A stretch of 64,000 nt of DNA from Pandoraea communis (GTDB taxonomy: Bacteria > Pseudomonadota > Gammaproteobacteria > Burkholderiales > Burkholderiaceae). This document shows, in pieces, positions 28,917-37,897 of this stretch. The number at the start of each line of letters is the position of its first letter. The stretch's first letter is position 1. The position numbers and the translations under genes were made by a program. The stretch lies in contig NZ_CABPSJ010000001.1 of assembly GCF_902459745.1 (NCBI RefSeq), forward strand, positions 1,358,276-1,422,275, read 5' to 3'. The notes below the pieces were generated by a model. That model ran no database searches. It worked only from the letters and a program-made list of their open reading frames with translations, and was not told the origin of the DNA.

Positions 28917-29678
28917 ATGTCTTTGAGTGTCAATGGGATTGTCATCGACGCACGCCGCGTCGCCGATGAGATCGATCTGCATCGAGACGCGGCCGATCCG
29001 GAAGCGGCTGCCCAGCGCGCGCTCGTCAGCCGCGAGTTGCTGCGCCAGCGCGCGCGCGACTTGCGGCTGCTGACCGATGCCGATGACGCGAACGCGAGCG
29101 ACGACGCGATCGTCGACGCGCTTTTCACCCGCGATGTGCAGGTACGTCGTCCGACCGAAGCCGAATGCCGGGCCTATTTCCACGAACATGCGAGTCAGTT
29201 TCGCGTCGGCGATAAAGTGCAGGCGAGTCACATTCTGTTTGCGCTGTCGGCGGGCGTGCCGCTGTCCACCACGTTGCAACGCGCGCAATCGGCACTGGAT
29301 GCCGTGCTCGCCGAGCCGGCCTCGTTCGAGTCGGTGGCGCAATCGATGTCGGATTGTCCGTCAGGGCGCGCAGGCGGCAGTCTGGGCATGCTTGCCCGCG
29401 GTAGCGGCGCGCCGGAGTTTGAGCTGGTGCTGTTCTGCGGTGACCGTCTGGGCGTGTTGCCGAGACTCGTGAACACACGCTATGGCTTCCATGTCGTACG
29501 TATCGAGCGCCGCGTGAAAGGGCGCATGCCGCCGTTTGAGCGCGTGGCCGAGCGTATTGCCGCGCTGTTGTACGAACAAGCACGAGCGCGCGCGTTGCGC
29601 CACTATGTGGCGTTACTTGCCGGGGCCGCCGACATCAGCGGCGCCAACGATAACGAAGGGACGCCACGCGTGCAGTAG
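28917..29678 (+). CDS. Parvulin-type peptidyl-prolyl cis-trans isomerase
   Basis: This 253-residue protein has a helical N-terminal region (about residues 1-90) and a parvulin domain at about 98-205, marked by VQASHILF, FESVAQSMSDCPSGRAGGSLGML and the TRYGFHVVRI closing strand. There is no signal peptide, so it is cytoplasmic, like NifM-type parvulins that help fold metalloenzymes. The neighbouring gamma-carbonic-anhydrase-like protein could be a client, but that is a guess. A strong terminator follows at about 29779. Confidence 0.85.
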   Translation: MSLSVNGIVIDARRVADEIDLHRDAADPEAAAQRALVSRELLRQRARDLRLLTDADDANASDDAIVDALFTRDVQVRRPTEAECRAYFHEHASQFRVGDKVQASHILFALSAGVPLSTTLQRAQSALDAVLAEPASFESVAQSMSDCPSGRAGGSLGMLARGSGAPEFELVLFCGDRLGVLPRLVNTRYGFHVVRIERRVKGRMPPFERVAERIAALLYEQARARALRHYVALLAGAADISGANDNEGTPRVQ

Positions 29679-29778
29679 CGACGATGCTCGCATGCCATGC
29701 ATGAGTGACACGCGTCGAAAGACGGCATATGAGGTGAAGCACTGAGCGCGTAACGTTCGTTTGCAAAGTCTTTCGGTC

Positions 29779-29815
29779 AAGGGCCGGGTTCTGTATTCCA
29801 CAGAACCCGGCCCTT
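29779..29815. terminator. Strong 16-bp terminator hairpin after the parvulin gene
   Basis: AAGGGCCGGGTTCTGT (29779-29794) and ACAGAACCCGGCCCTT (29800-29815) pair perfectly with a 5-base loop, followed by TCTGTTT. It isolates the parvulin transcript from the four-gene oxidoreductase operon that begins at 30056. Confidence 0.9.
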
Positions 29816-29986
29816 TCTGTTTGTGCGCGAAGGCACGCGTGCAAACCGGCATCGCGTCGTCGAACGGCCCTGGAAATTCCAACGGGATGCAAAGGACACG
29901 ACGTTTATCAAGTGACTGTGACAGTTCACTATGAGTAAACGCGCTATGGGATTACAGCGGTTTGTTTCATTCACCTATGCTTAGGA

Positions 29987-30020
29987 TGTCGTGATATTCG
30001 AGTGTCATTGTCACGACACT
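29987..30020. promoter_or_regulatory. Nested inverted repeats upstream of the AfsA-like operon
   Basis: TGTCGTGA (29987-29994) and TCACGACA (30011-30018) form an 8-bp inverted repeat; AGTGTC (30001-30006) and GACACT (30015-30020) form a second, overlapping one. They lie 36-70 bases before the first gene of the operon, in a moderately AT-rich region, and fit an operator. The regulator is not identified. Confidence 0.45.
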
Positions 30021-30055
30021 TGAAGCATGTCCCATGAACATGCGGGGGCTCTACG

Positions 30056-31441
30056 ATGACATCCACTGCGGCATGCGCCGTCGTTGGCGGCGGCATATCC
30101 GGCATTGCGACGGTGCACTATCTGCGCAAGGCCGGCATTCCTGCTGAGTTGATCGAACGGCAAGCGACGGTGGGCGGCCGGATCTGTTCCGCCACGCTCG
30201 ACGGTTGCCGGATCGATCTGGGCGGCAAGAACATCGGTCGGCACTACGAGCGTTTTCGCACACTCGCCCACGAACTCGGTCCATTTGCGTTCGAGCCTTT
30301 CGGCATCAACACGTCACGTATCCGGAATGGCCGGATTGTCACGCTGGACAGCACGCGTCGCCTGAGTAGTACCTTCGCATACATGCGGGGCTGCCCGCCG
30401 GCAGACGCCTTGCGCCTCGGCGGACTTTGCCTGCGAGTGTGGCTCGATGCGCGCAACCGGTTTCTTGACAGCCCGTCATTCGCAAGTCTGGCCAGACACT
30501 ACGACGACTCGCCGCTCAGTTCGCACTTCAGCCCGGAATTTTGCCGCGCCGTCGTGCGGGCAATGTCGGTACGAATGAACGGCGCGGAGCCCGACGAGAT
30601 CTACCTTGGCAACTTCGGCACCCACCTGGGGATGTGGCTCGATACCTACGATCAGTTCAAGGACGGCATGGGTGCCTTCGTCGACGCGGCAACCGCTTCG
30701 GTACAGGTCCGCTGCGAGGCTCGCGTCGAGCGTATCGCGGTTCGCAACGGCCGGGTCTGCGGTTTGTCGGTGCGTCACGCCGACGGCCGCACCCGTGACA
30801 TGGAATACGACCACGTGGTGCTTGCGACGCCAGCGGGCGTCAGTGCCGACCTGCTTCGTGAGCACGATGCGGTACTCGCGGCAGCATTCGACGGGATTCG
30901 CTACTTCCCGGTGCTGGTTCTGGTGGCGATGTATCGCCGGCCAATATTCTCAGCCCAGGTGCGGGGCCTGTCATTTGGTCCGGACCAGGCGTTGAGCAAC
31001 GCTGGCGCCTATGGCGTCGATCGGCTGGACATGGTGCGTTATACGTTCAGCGGTCGTAAGGCACGCGAGCTTATCGAACGTGCCAGGCATGCCGATAGTG
31101 TCGATGATTCGCATGCCGAAGCGTTGATGGATATCGCCGAGGCGACCCTGCGCCAATACGTCCCGGTGGAGCGCTCGGACCGGCGGGATGTCGTCGCCCA
31201 TCTGTTCGACCCGGGGCTGTGCGCCTACGCGCCGCACCACTATCGGTTGCGGGCATTGCTGGAGGACCGTCGGCACATGATCGACGGTCTCTCGTTCGCT
31301 GGCGATTATTTGCGCGGCGCGTCGATCGAGGCTTGCGTGTTTTCAGCGCAGGAGGCGGCGTCTCGCATTGTCCAATCGCTTCTCGAACACCGCAGAAGCC
31401 GACCCCCCGGCGTTGGGTACAGCGGCTACGCATCGACGTAA
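30056..31441 (+). CDS. FAD-dependent amine-oxidase-fold oxidoreductase
   Basis: This 461-residue protein has the Rossmann dinucleotide motif VVGGGISGIA at about residues 9-18, with the following acidic ELIERQATVGGRI segment that marks FAD-binding amine oxidases, protoporphyrinogen oxidases and phytoene-desaturase-like enzymes. The C-terminal FAD contact is GLSFAGDYLRGASIEACVFS (about residues 413-432), again typical of that fold. No signal peptide is seen. The substrate is unknown. It is the first gene of a four-gene operon with an AfsA-like hotdog protein, a fatty acid desaturase and a second flavoprotein, so it probably oxidises a lipid or lipid-derived ring (inference). Confidence 0.85.
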   Translation: MTSTAACAVVGGGISGIATVHYLRKAGIPAELIERQATVGGRICSATLDGCRIDLGGKNIGRHYERFRTLAHELGPFAFEPFGINTSRIRNGRIVTLDSTRRLSSTFAYMRGCPPADALRLGGLCLRVWLDARNRFLDSPSFASLARHYDDSPLSSHFSPEFCRAVVRAMSVRMNGAEPDEIYLGNFGTHLGMWLDTYDQFKDGMGAFVDAATASVQVRCEARVERIAVRNGRVCGLSVRHADGRTRDMEYDHVVLATPAGVSADLLREHDAVLAAAFDGIRYFPVLVLVAMYRRPIFSAQVRGLSFGPDQALSNAGAYGVDRLDMVRYTFSGRKARELIERARHADSVDDSHAEALMDIAEATLRQYVPVERSDRRDVVAHLFDPGLCAYAPHHYRLRALLEDRRHMIDGLSFAGDYLRGASIEACVFSAQEAASRIVQSLLEHRRSRPPGVGYSGYAST

Positions 31442-31529
31442 CGTTACGTCCACTCCCCCCCCAGCTCGCCCGTCGCGGTTCGCGACGACGGGCATTTCAC
31501 CCCCCCGAAAGCCCTTGAACGGAGTCGCC

Positions 31530-32099
31530 ATGAACCTTCAGCCCCCCTTGACGAGCCGTGTTGCCGGTCTGCCCGGTGGTAACGGTACCGAAGCACTCGC
31601 GATGCCCAGGACACTGGATCACACACTGGTCCACAAGTCCGATCCGGCCAATGTATTCGTGGCGTCGATCATGCGCACCGACGCCACACCCGACGGATAC
31701 GACTGCTTTATCGCGACCCTTCATATCGACCCGAGTCATCCCTTCTTCTTCGAACATCCCCTCGACCATGTACCGGGTCTGATGCTGATCGAAGCGAACC
31801 GACAGGTCGGGACGGCAATCTCACACCGCTTCTATGAGGTTTCGCACGATCTGGCCTTTGTTCTGAATTCGCTGGACGTGGTATTCGAACACTTTGCCGA
31901 ATTGAGCGCTCCTCTGTTGGCACGATTCGTCATTGTCGCCAAGGCCTACCGGCGCGATCACCTGTCTGCCCTGACTTGCGAAAGTCAGTGGCTGCAATTC
32001 GATCGTCCGGTCGGCACGATGAATGCGCGCTGGAGCTTCTCACCACCGGCGTTGCTCGCCCGGCTGCGCCGTAACGCCGCCGCCGGCGAAGTCCATTGA
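31530..32099 (+). CDS. AfsA-like hotdog-domain protein, single repeat
   Basis: This 189-residue protein resembles the A-factor biosynthesis hotdog domain (AfsA/ScbA family). The N-terminal LVHKSDPANVFV and the HPFFFEHPLDHVPGLMLIEA block with the following NRQVGTAISHRF match the family signature. AfsA enzymes join a beta-ketoacyl chain to dihydroxyacetone phosphate in gamma-butyrolactone signal synthesis and normally carry two hotdog repeats in about 300 residues; here only one repeat is present. The GGAGTC sequence before 31530 supports this start. It may condense or release an acyl chain for the neighbouring oxidoreductases. Function is inferred from family only. Confidence 0.78.
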   Translation: MNLQPPLTSRVAGLPGGNGTEALAMPRTLDHTLVHKSDPANVFVASIMRTDATPDGYDCFIATLHIDPSHPFFFEHPLDHVPGLMLIEANRQVGTAISHRFYEVSHDLAFVLNSLDVVFEHFAELSAPLLARFVIVAKAYRRDHLSALTCESQWLQFDRPVGTMNARWSFSPPALLARLRRNAAAGEVH

Positions 32100-32141
32100 G
32101 GCGCGCTCGCCTATCGAGGTCGAGCGGCGCAAGGAGGCATC

Positions 32142-32948
32142 ATGAGACATCTCGCCCGTTGGCTAGGGTTGCATTATCAGGAGGATCTCGCTCCGCTTGC
32201 GCTGGTGGCGGGAACCGCGGCGGCGCAGGTGACAGGTTACCTATTCGCGCATGAACTGAGAACGGCGATCGCGTGGGCGGCACTGCTGTTGCTGCCCCAG
32301 ATCGCAGTATCCACTGCAGTGCATAACCAATCGCACGTGGGCATGTTCTCGAGCGGATGGCGCAATCGGGTGCTTGAACTTGTGATGTGGCTGGAAACCG
32401 GCATGTATGCCGCGAAGTTCCGGCTGCATCACAGCCGGGGCCATCACCTGCATTACACCGAGCCGGAACGCGACCCGTCACGCTGGATAGATGCCGGCGG
32501 CCGGCGGATGTCGCGGCTTGCTTACATCGCTCACTATTTCTTCACGTACAACTATCACGTGCTGCGCATCGGGCGCACGTGCAAGCGTCTGCGTCAACGT
32601 TGCCTCGGGCAAGTGGCAGCCAGCTACGTTGTGCTAATCGGGTTGCTCCTTCACGACCCGCGCAACGCGCTCATCTTCTTCGTCGCACCGATTGTGCTGG
32701 TATGGCTGAACTTCATTCACATGACGTACGACGATCATATCGATCTCTACTCGCGAGATCCGTTCAAGGCGTCGCATACGAAGGCCAACATCTGGCTCAA
32801 TCTCGTGTTTTTCAACAATGGGTATCACCTCGCGCATCACGTGCGTCCGGGGTTGCATTGGAGCCGGCTTCCCGCGTTTCATCGGCAAATCGAGCATCAG
32901 ATCGATGTGCCGGCATCGCAGAGCGGATTGAATCGCTGGTTCCGATAA
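32142..32948 (+). CDS. Membrane fatty acid desaturase
   Basis: This 268-residue membrane protein has the three histidine boxes of membrane di-iron desaturases: HNQSH (about residues 61-65), HHSRGHH (about 96-102) and HLAHH (about 229-233). Two pairs of hydrophobic segments lie between them. Such enzymes insert double bonds, or hydroxylate, acyl chains or related lipids in the membrane. A strong AAGGAGG ribosome-binding site precedes the ATG. The protein is shorter than many acyl desaturases. The gene is third in the operon, 42 bases after the AfsA-like gene and 11 before the monooxygenase gene. Confidence 0.87.
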   Translation: MRHLARWLGLHYQEDLAPLALVAGTAAAQVTGYLFAHELRTAIAWAALLLLPQIAVSTAVHNQSHVGMFSSGWRNRVLELVMWLETGMYAAKFRLHHSRGHHLHYTEPERDPSRWIDAGGRRMSRLAYIAHYFFTYNYHVLRIGRTCKRLRQRCLGQVAASYVVLIGLLLHDPRNALIFFVAPIVLVWLNFIHMTYDDHIDLYSRDPFKASHTKANIWLNLVFFNNGYHLAHHVRPGLHWSRLPAFHRQIEHQIDVPASQSGLNRWFR

Positions 32949-32959
32949 CGAGGCACGCC

Positions 32960-34444
32960 ATGACTTCAACGACGTCGGTAGGGGCTATGCCCTGCGGCAC
33001 AACGTCCGCCGCAACGCGCGCGATTGTTATCGGTGGAGGAGTGGCCGGGCTGCTTGCGGCGCGGGTGCTGACCGGGCACTTCGAAGAGGTGTGGCTCGTC
33101 GACCGCGACGAATTGCCCGGTGCACCGGGGCCGAGGGCCGGCGTGCCGCAAGGTCAATTTGTGCACCAGTTGCTCATGCGAGGGCGGCGCACGCTGGAGG
33201 CCCTGTTTCCCGAGCTTGGCCAAACGTTGCTGGACGCAGGCGCCGTGCCGCTCGACTGGTATCGGTCGGTACGCTGGTTCTCGGCGGCGGGTTGGATGCC
33301 TGCGGCGGGCGAGGGTTTCGTGACCTGGTCGACGAGCCGCGACCTGCTTGAGTTCGCGGTGCGTCAACGCGTGCTGGCCGAGCGGCGCGTCAGTGTCCTG
33401 CCAGGGTGCGAAGTCACCGGCCTGAGTCTCGACGCCGGGCAGACGCACGTTTGCGGTGTCACGATTCGACAACGTCCCGGCGTATTGGCGGGTTGTCCCG
33501 GTGGTGTCACGACACTGCCTGCCGCTTTCGTCGTCGACGCCAGCGGCCGAAATTCGCACACGCCCTCGTGGCTGCGCGCGGCCGGCTTCGACATGCCGCG
33601 AGAGACCGTTGTCGATGCCCGCGTCGGCTATGCGAGCCGCCTGTACGCGGTGCCGAAGCGCTCGCCATGGCGGGATTGGCAGGCGTTGGTGGTGCATGGC
33701 CGTCCGCCCGACTGCCCGCGCAGCGGCACGATTTTTCCCATTGAGGGAAATCGGTGGATCGTTACCTTGACGGGTGTCGGCGGCAACTATCCGCCCGGTG
33801 ACGAAGACAGCTTCGTTGCTTTCGCGCGCAGTCTGCGAGTGCCGGCGCTCCACGACGCCATCGCCGCTGCCGAACCCATATCGGCGATTCGCCGATTTCG
33901 CCAGACGGAGAACCGGGTGCGGCACTTCGACGAGATGACGCGCTGGCCCAGAGGCTTCGCGGTACTGGGCGATGCCGCCTGCTGCTTTAACCCGGTGTAT
34001 GGGCAGGGCATGACTGTGGCTGCGCTGAGTGCGGTGGCGCTCGATGCCCATCTGTACGTACTTCGCAGTGCTGACGCTGCGCCGGGGAGTCTGACGTTGC
34101 AACGCGTGCTGGCGCGTGTCGCACGGCATGCCTGGACGTTCTCGACCGGTGTCGATTTGCGTCAGACCGGGCAGAGAGGGGCGGCGCATTGGCGTGCGCG
34201 GCTCATGCAACGCTACGTGGAGTTACTGCTCGGGCTGGCGGTAGACGACGCGGCGATATACCGCCGGTTTCTGCACGTCATGCACATGGTGGAGCCGCCG
34301 AGCGCACTTTTTGCGCCATCGGTCGCGGCTCAGGTCGCATTCAAATTCGTCTCTCGGCAGATCGCGCCCGCTCTCGCCCCGAGGTGCGCGGCGTCACCGG
34401 GGAAGTCCGATGTGATCGGCGTCAAAAAAGCGGGACCGAAGTGA
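32960..34444 (+). CDS. FAD-dependent monooxygenase/halogenase-fold oxidoreductase
   Basis: This 494-residue protein has the FAD-binding motif AIVIGGGVAGLLAARVL at about residues 21-37, an acidic VDRDELPG end of the second strand, and the GD motif FAVLGDAACCFNPVYGQGM near residue 335 that contacts the FAD ribityl chain. It belongs to the PHBH-like group-A monooxygenase and geranylgeranyl-reductase superfamily. The segment PRAGVPQGQFVHQLLMRG (about residue 57) is typical of a subgroup found in secondary metabolism. The start at 32960 has GAGG upstream. It is the last gene of the operon and ends 17 bases before a strong terminator. The substrate is unknown, probably the product of the desaturase or hotdog enzyme. 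Confidence 0.85.
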   Translation: MTSTTSVGAMPCGTTSAATRAIVIGGGVAGLLAARVLTGHFEEVWLVDRDELPGAPGPRAGVPQGQFVHQLLMRGRRTLEALFPELGQTLLDAGAVPLDWYRSVRWFSAAGWMPAAGEGFVTWSTSRDLLEFAVRQRVLAERRVSVLPGCEVTGLSLDAGQTHVCGVTIRQRPGVLAGCPGGVTTLPAAFVVDASGRNSHTPSWLRAAGFDMPRETVVDARVGYASRLYAVPKRSPWRDWQALVVHGRPPDCPRSGTIFPIEGNRWIVTLTGVGGNYPPGDEDSFVAFARSLRVPALHDAIAAAEPISAIRRFRQTENRVRHFDEMTRWPRGFAVLGDAACCFNPVYGQGMTVAALSAVALDAHLYVLRSADAAPGSLTLQRVLARVARHAWTFSTGVDLRQTGQRGAAHWRARLMQRYVELLLGLAVDDAAIYRRFLHVMHMVEPPSALFAPSVAAQVAFKFVSRQIAPALAPRCAASPGKSDVIGVKKAGPK

Positions 34445-34461
34445 CGCCAGACGGTTGGGGT

Positions 34462-34492
34462 GCCCGGCGTGGGTGTCGCACTCACGCCGGGC
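34462..34492. terminator. Terminator hairpin at end of AfsA-like operon
   Basis: GCCCGGCGTG (34462-34471) and CACGCCGGGC (34483-34492) form a perfect 10-bp stem with an 11-base loop, followed by TTTGCGCTTTTC. It closes the four-gene operon and separates it from the convergent methyltransferase gene. Confidence 0.8.
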
Positions 34493-34526
34493 TTTGCGCT
34501 TTTCACTTTCCGATGACCCGGAATCC

Positions 34527-35345
34527 TCAGCCGACAACCAGTTCGAGCGTGAGCGTGTCGAGCGTGAACGATCCGTCGTCCTGAATCTTGAAGTGACGGC
34601 GCACGTCGTCGGCCATCGCCGCCTGCAACGCACGAATGGCCACTTGCATCGGCACCGGCGTGCGCATGCGTGTCGTCCAGGTCTTGAAGTCGAGTTCGAG
34701 CGTGCGCGGCGTGAGCGACGCCACCGAGAAACCCGCACTTGCTGCCATCGTCATCCATTCGCTCGCCGCGTAGTCGCGCACGTGTGACGTGTCGCGCAGC
34801 ACTTCCACCGCTTGCAGATACGTATCGAACAACGGCTGGCCGGTCGAGGCGACGTCGCAGATCACCACACGACCGCCCGGCTTGAGTACGCGGCGCATCT
34901 CGCGCAGCGCCGCGCCCACGTCGGCCCAGTGATGCGCACTGTAGCGGCTGAAGACGAGATCGAAGCTGGCGTTGCCGAACGGCAGCGATTCGGCCGCGCC
35001 GAGTTGCGTGTCGACGTTCGTCAACCCGCGCTTCGCAGCCTCGCCCGCGACCACGCCGAGCATATCGGCCGACAGATCGTAGGCCACCACGCGCGCGGCA
35101 TGCGGCGCGGTGAGGAAACTCACATGACCCGCGCCGCAGCCCAGGTCAAGCACCTGCGCCCCCGGGTGCGCGCGCACGATCGCAACGAGTTGCTCCAGAT
35201 CGGCCCCCTGCGCGTGATTGGCGCTCGTCAGATAGGCGGACGCCTGCGGGCCGAACTGGCCGGTGACGACGGCGTTATGTGCGCTGTGCGCATTGCCGGT
35301 GTTGTGTGCCGCAGCGGAGTCGGTGGGGGGATGGGTATCGCTCAC
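34527..35345 (-). CDS. Class I SAM-dependent methyltransferase (UbiE-like)
   Basis: This 272-residue protein has the SAM-binding motif VLDLGCGAGHVSFL about residue 65, the acidic strand VVAYDLSADML about 90 and the LPFGNASFDLVFSR motif about 120, as in UbiE/COQ5-type enzymes. The GTG start at 35345 follows a GGAGACT ribosome-binding site; the longer upstream reading is low-complexity. The substrate is unknown. It is divergent from an MmyB-type regulator and convergent with the AfsA-like operon, so a tailoring role for that pathway is possible but not shown. Confidence 0.87.
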   Translation of the reverse strand: MSDTHPPTDSAAAHNTGNAHSAHNAVVTGQFGPQASAYLTSANHAQGADLEQLVAIVRAHPGAQVLDLGCGAGHVSFLTAPHAARVVAYDLSADMLGVVAGEAAKRGLTNVDTQLGAAESLPFGNASFDLVFSRYSAHHWADVGAALREMRRVLKPGGRVVICDVASTGQPLFDTYLQAVEVLRDTSHVRDYAASEWMTMAASAGFSVASLTPRTLELDFKTWTTRMRTPVPMQVAIRALQAAMADDVRRHFKIQDDGSFTLDTLTLELVVG

Positions 35346-35477
35346 GGGGAGTCTCCTTCGTCTATGGGGTGGGGGTGTCGGATTCGGCGATGTTGGGCTC
35401 AGGGGGCTTGCGCGACATCGATGGGTCTCACGATAATGGCTCACCAATACCGGTACAAGTTGCCTATTTATCCTGGT

Positions 35478-36314
35478 ATGAAAACTACCCCTGTGCCAAC
35501 ATCCGGCACCCTGCCGGCAGTGCCGTCCTCACCTGCCGATGATGCGCGCCAGCGCCGGGCGCTGGGAGATTTTCTGCGCGCGCATCGCGAGCGGCTGACC
35601 CCGGCGGCGGTCGGACTGCCGTTGCTTGGGCGGCGCCGCACGCCGGGGCTGCGACGCGAAGAGGTGGCGCAGTTATGCGGATTGTCGTCGACCTGGTACA
35701 CGTGGATCGAACAGGCGCGGGAGGTGTCGATTTCGGCAGGCGCGCTGGCCTCGGTGGCCAGCGCGCTGCGGCTTTCGCGTGCCGAACGGGCATATCTCTT
35801 CGATCTGGCGGGCAAACGCGATCCCGAGCGCGGCGCGGCGCCGTTACCGCATCACGCGGCGGCGCAGGTGCAGGCGGCAGTCGCCGCCGTGGCGGCGCCT
35901 GCCTATGCGCTCGACCGGTGCTGGGACGTCCTCGCGTGGAACGATGCTGCCGCAGACATCTTCCGGGGCTGGCTCGATATGCCCGGCGCGAAAAATCTGC
36001 TGCGCTACATCTTCCTCGACGCGGGCGCACTGACGTTGATTCAGGCGTGGGAGAGCCGTGCGCGACGTGTCGTGGCGGAGTTTCGCGCCGAATGCAGCGC
36101 ATATCTCGACGACACCCCCGTGCGTGCGCTCACAGACGCCCTGCAACGCGAGAGCAGCGTGTTCGCCGCGCTCTGGTCGCAGCAAGATGTCGTGGAGCGC
36201 GAGGGCGGCAGGCGCGGTTTTCATCACCCTGTGCGCGGAGACATCGACTTTGCGCAGGTCACGTTCCGTTTATCGGGGCACGACGACGTCAAGCTCGTGA
36301 TGTTGCTGCCCTAG
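35478..36314 (+). CDS. Helix-turn-helix regulator with MmyB-like ligand-binding domain
   Basis: This 278-residue protein has an XRE-type helix-turn-helix at about residues 25-95, including RRTPGLRREEVAQLCGLSS and WIEQAR, which is characteristic of the MmyB family. The C-terminal part (about 110-270) is the MmyB-type PAS-like domain (ALDRCWDVLAWNDAA) that binds fatty acid-like ligands in related proteins. It is divergent from the methyltransferase gene with 132 bases between them, so it probably regulates that gene and itself. The start is uncertain; an ATG at 35436 is in frame. Confidence 0.83.
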   Translation: MKTTPVPTSGTLPAVPSSPADDARQRRALGDFLRAHRERLTPAAVGLPLLGRRRTPGLRREEVAQLCGLSSTWYTWIEQAREVSISAGALASVASALRLSRAERAYLFDLAGKRDPERGAAPLPHHAAAQVQAAVAAVAAPAYALDRCWDVLAWNDAAADIFRGWLDMPGAKNLLRYIFLDAGALTLIQAWESRARRVVAEFRAECSAYLDDTPVRALTDALQRESSVFAALWSQQDVVEREGGRRGFHHPVRGDIDFAQVTFRLSGHDDVKLVMLLP

Positions 36315-36348
36315 CACGACGGCCGCGACGGCAATGTCGCCAAGTCCG

Positions 36349-36747
36349 TCAGATGGCGGGGCGCAGCCACTGCACGAACAGTGTGGCGCTTGCCATGCCG
36401 AGCAGCGTCATGATGAGCGAGCCTCCAACGTGAACGATCACGATGAGCGATGCCCAGCCCATCTGCCCTTCGCGCAGCAGCGTGGTGACTTCGGCCGAGA
36501 AGGTGGAGAACGTGGTGAGGCCGCCGAGAAAGCCGGTGACGATCAACAGACGCGACTCGACCGGGATCGATGGAAAGTGACTGAAGAGCGTGACGGCGAT
36601 CCCGATCAGATAGCCGCCGCCGAGATTGGCCGCGAGGGTGCCGAGCGGGAGTGTCGGCAAGATCGCATTGAACTGCACGCTGAGTGCCCAGCGCAACAGC
36701 GCGCCGAGGGCAGCCCCGATGCTGATGGCGATGACCGAAGCAAACAT
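36349..36747 (-). CDS. crcB: Fluoride ion exporter CrcB/Fluc
   Basis: This 132-residue membrane protein has four helices and the Fluc signature: [10 protein letters not shown] near the N-terminus, [17 protein letters not shown] about residues 33-49, and the [15 protein letters not shown] block about residues 73-87, which lines the fluoride pore. Two copies form a dual-topology dimer. It exports fluoride. Many crcB genes have a fluoride riboswitch; I see none here, and the gene lies 102 bases downstream of the pyrE stop with the pyrE terminator between. Confidence 0.92.
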   Translation of the reverse strand: MFASVIAISIGAALGALLRWALSVQFNAILPTLPLGTLAANLGGGYLIGIAVTLFSHFPSIPVESRLLIVTGFLGGLTTFSTFSAEVTTLLREGQMGWASLIVIVHVGGSLIMTLLGMASATLFVQWLRPAI

Positions 36748-36775
36748 GGGTGACTCCTCTGCAAAGCGGATGCAG

Positions 36776-36807
36776 AAAAAAAACGGCCAGCCCTTTCGGA
36801 CTGGCCG
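36776..36807 (-). terminator. Rho-independent terminator of pyrE
   Basis: On the minus strand CGGCCAG (36807-36801) and CTGGCCG (36790-36784) form a stem with a 10-base loop, followed by eight T residues (36783-36776). It lies between pyrE and crcB, so crcB probably has its own promoter or depends on read-through. Confidence 0.88.
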
Positions 36808-36849
36808 CTTTCGCCTCTCAAGCGAAGACTGCGGGCATTGCCACAGGAC

Positions 36850-37539
36850 TCAGTCCTTCGGGAACGACGTGGCGCCGCCGTGCGCGCCCGACCACTCGGC
36901 CGGTGCATGCAGGAATTTCTCGACTTCGTCGAGCGTCTTCGTGTCGAAGTGGTTCTGCTGCTTGGCAACGCGCAGCACATCCCACCACGTCGCGAGCGAG
37001 TGCAGTTGGACGTCGATGTCCTTGAGCACCTGACGGCTCTCCGGGAAGATGTCGTAGTGGAAGATCACGAACACGTGATTCACGCTCGCACCGGCTTCGC
37101 GCAGCGCCTTGCAGAAATTGATCTTGCTGCGACCGTCGGTCGTCAGATCTTCCACGAGCAGCACGCGCGAGCCTTCCGGCAGATCGCCTTCGATCTGTGC
37201 ATTACGGCCGAAGCCCTTCGGTTTTTTGCGCACGTACTGCATCGGCAGCATCAGCTTGTCGGCGATCCAGGCCGCGAACGGAATGCCTGCGGTCTCGCCG
37301 CCGGCCACTGTGTCGAATTGCTCGCAGCCGACGTCCTGAATGATGACGGCCTCGGCGAAGTCCATCAGCGTACGGCGTACACGCGGGTACGAGATCAGCT
37401 TGCGGCAGTCGGTGTAGACCGGGCTGGCCCAGCCCGAGGTGAAGATGTACGGCTTCTCGGCGTTGAAATGCACCGCGCCCACTTCGAGCAGGATCTTGGC
37501 GGTGATGTCGGAAATCGCCTGGCGGTCGATGCCAATCAT
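36850..37539 (-). CDS. pyrE: Orotate phosphoribosyltransferase
   Basis: This 229-residue enzyme converts orotate and PRPP to orotidine monophosphate in pyrimidine synthesis. The PRPP-binding motif is [13 protein letters not shown] about residues 126-138, and the conserved [12 protein letters not shown] loop with KLISYP lies about residues 33-52. The protein is slightly longer than the E. coli enzyme. The ATG at 37539 is the only sensible start. The gene stands alone and ends in a strong terminator. Confidence 0.95.
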   Translation of the reverse strand: MIGIDRQAISDITAKILLEVGAVHFNAEKPYIFTSGWASPVYTDCRKLISYPRVRRTLMDFAEAVIIQDVGCEQFDTVAGGETAGIPFAAWIADKLMLPMQYVRKKPKGFGRNAQIEGDLPEGSRVLLVEDLTTDGRSKINFCKALREAGASVNHVFVIFHYDIFPESRQVLKDIDVQLHSLATWWDVLRVAKQQNHFDTKTLDEVEKFLHAPAEWSGAHGGATSFPKD

Positions 37540-37897
37540 GATGCGGTTCCTTAGCGTAGCTGCCCGCCGTGGGGCGTGCAGCCAGGAGTCATGGGTAAGT
37601 CGGCGGGGCGCCGCAGCGCGTAGGGCACTGAGGCAAAACGCCGTCTAAGGCGGCGGGTCTGCACGTCTTGCGACGACCGGCCGGCGCTTAAACCTGAATT
37701 ATGCCACAAGTTTCAGCAGATGCGAGGTCAATTATGCACTGAGCGTATATTTTCAACCCAAGAAATACGCGCGGTGTGCCCGCACGGCGCATATGAGAAA
37801 TCATCTCCGATAGATGAGTCCAAAAAAAGAGACAGTTGCCGAGCCTTTATGACAGGCATACACTCACGCCGAAAATTCAGACCCGTCGGACGCGCTC
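37540..37897. other. Divergent intergenic region between pyrE and an MFS gene
   Basis: This 358-base region becomes AT-rich from about 37690. On the minus strand two CATAAT hexamers (around 37700-37705 and 37733-37738) could be -10 elements for pyrE. The plus-strand part near 37745-37815 has several short A/T runs. No small gene or known riboswitch is recognised. Confidence 0.4.

Noticed and set aside
36748-36849. Fluoride riboswitch upstream of crcB
   Set aside because: The 102 bases before crcB contain the pyrE terminator; the conserved riboswitch core was not found.
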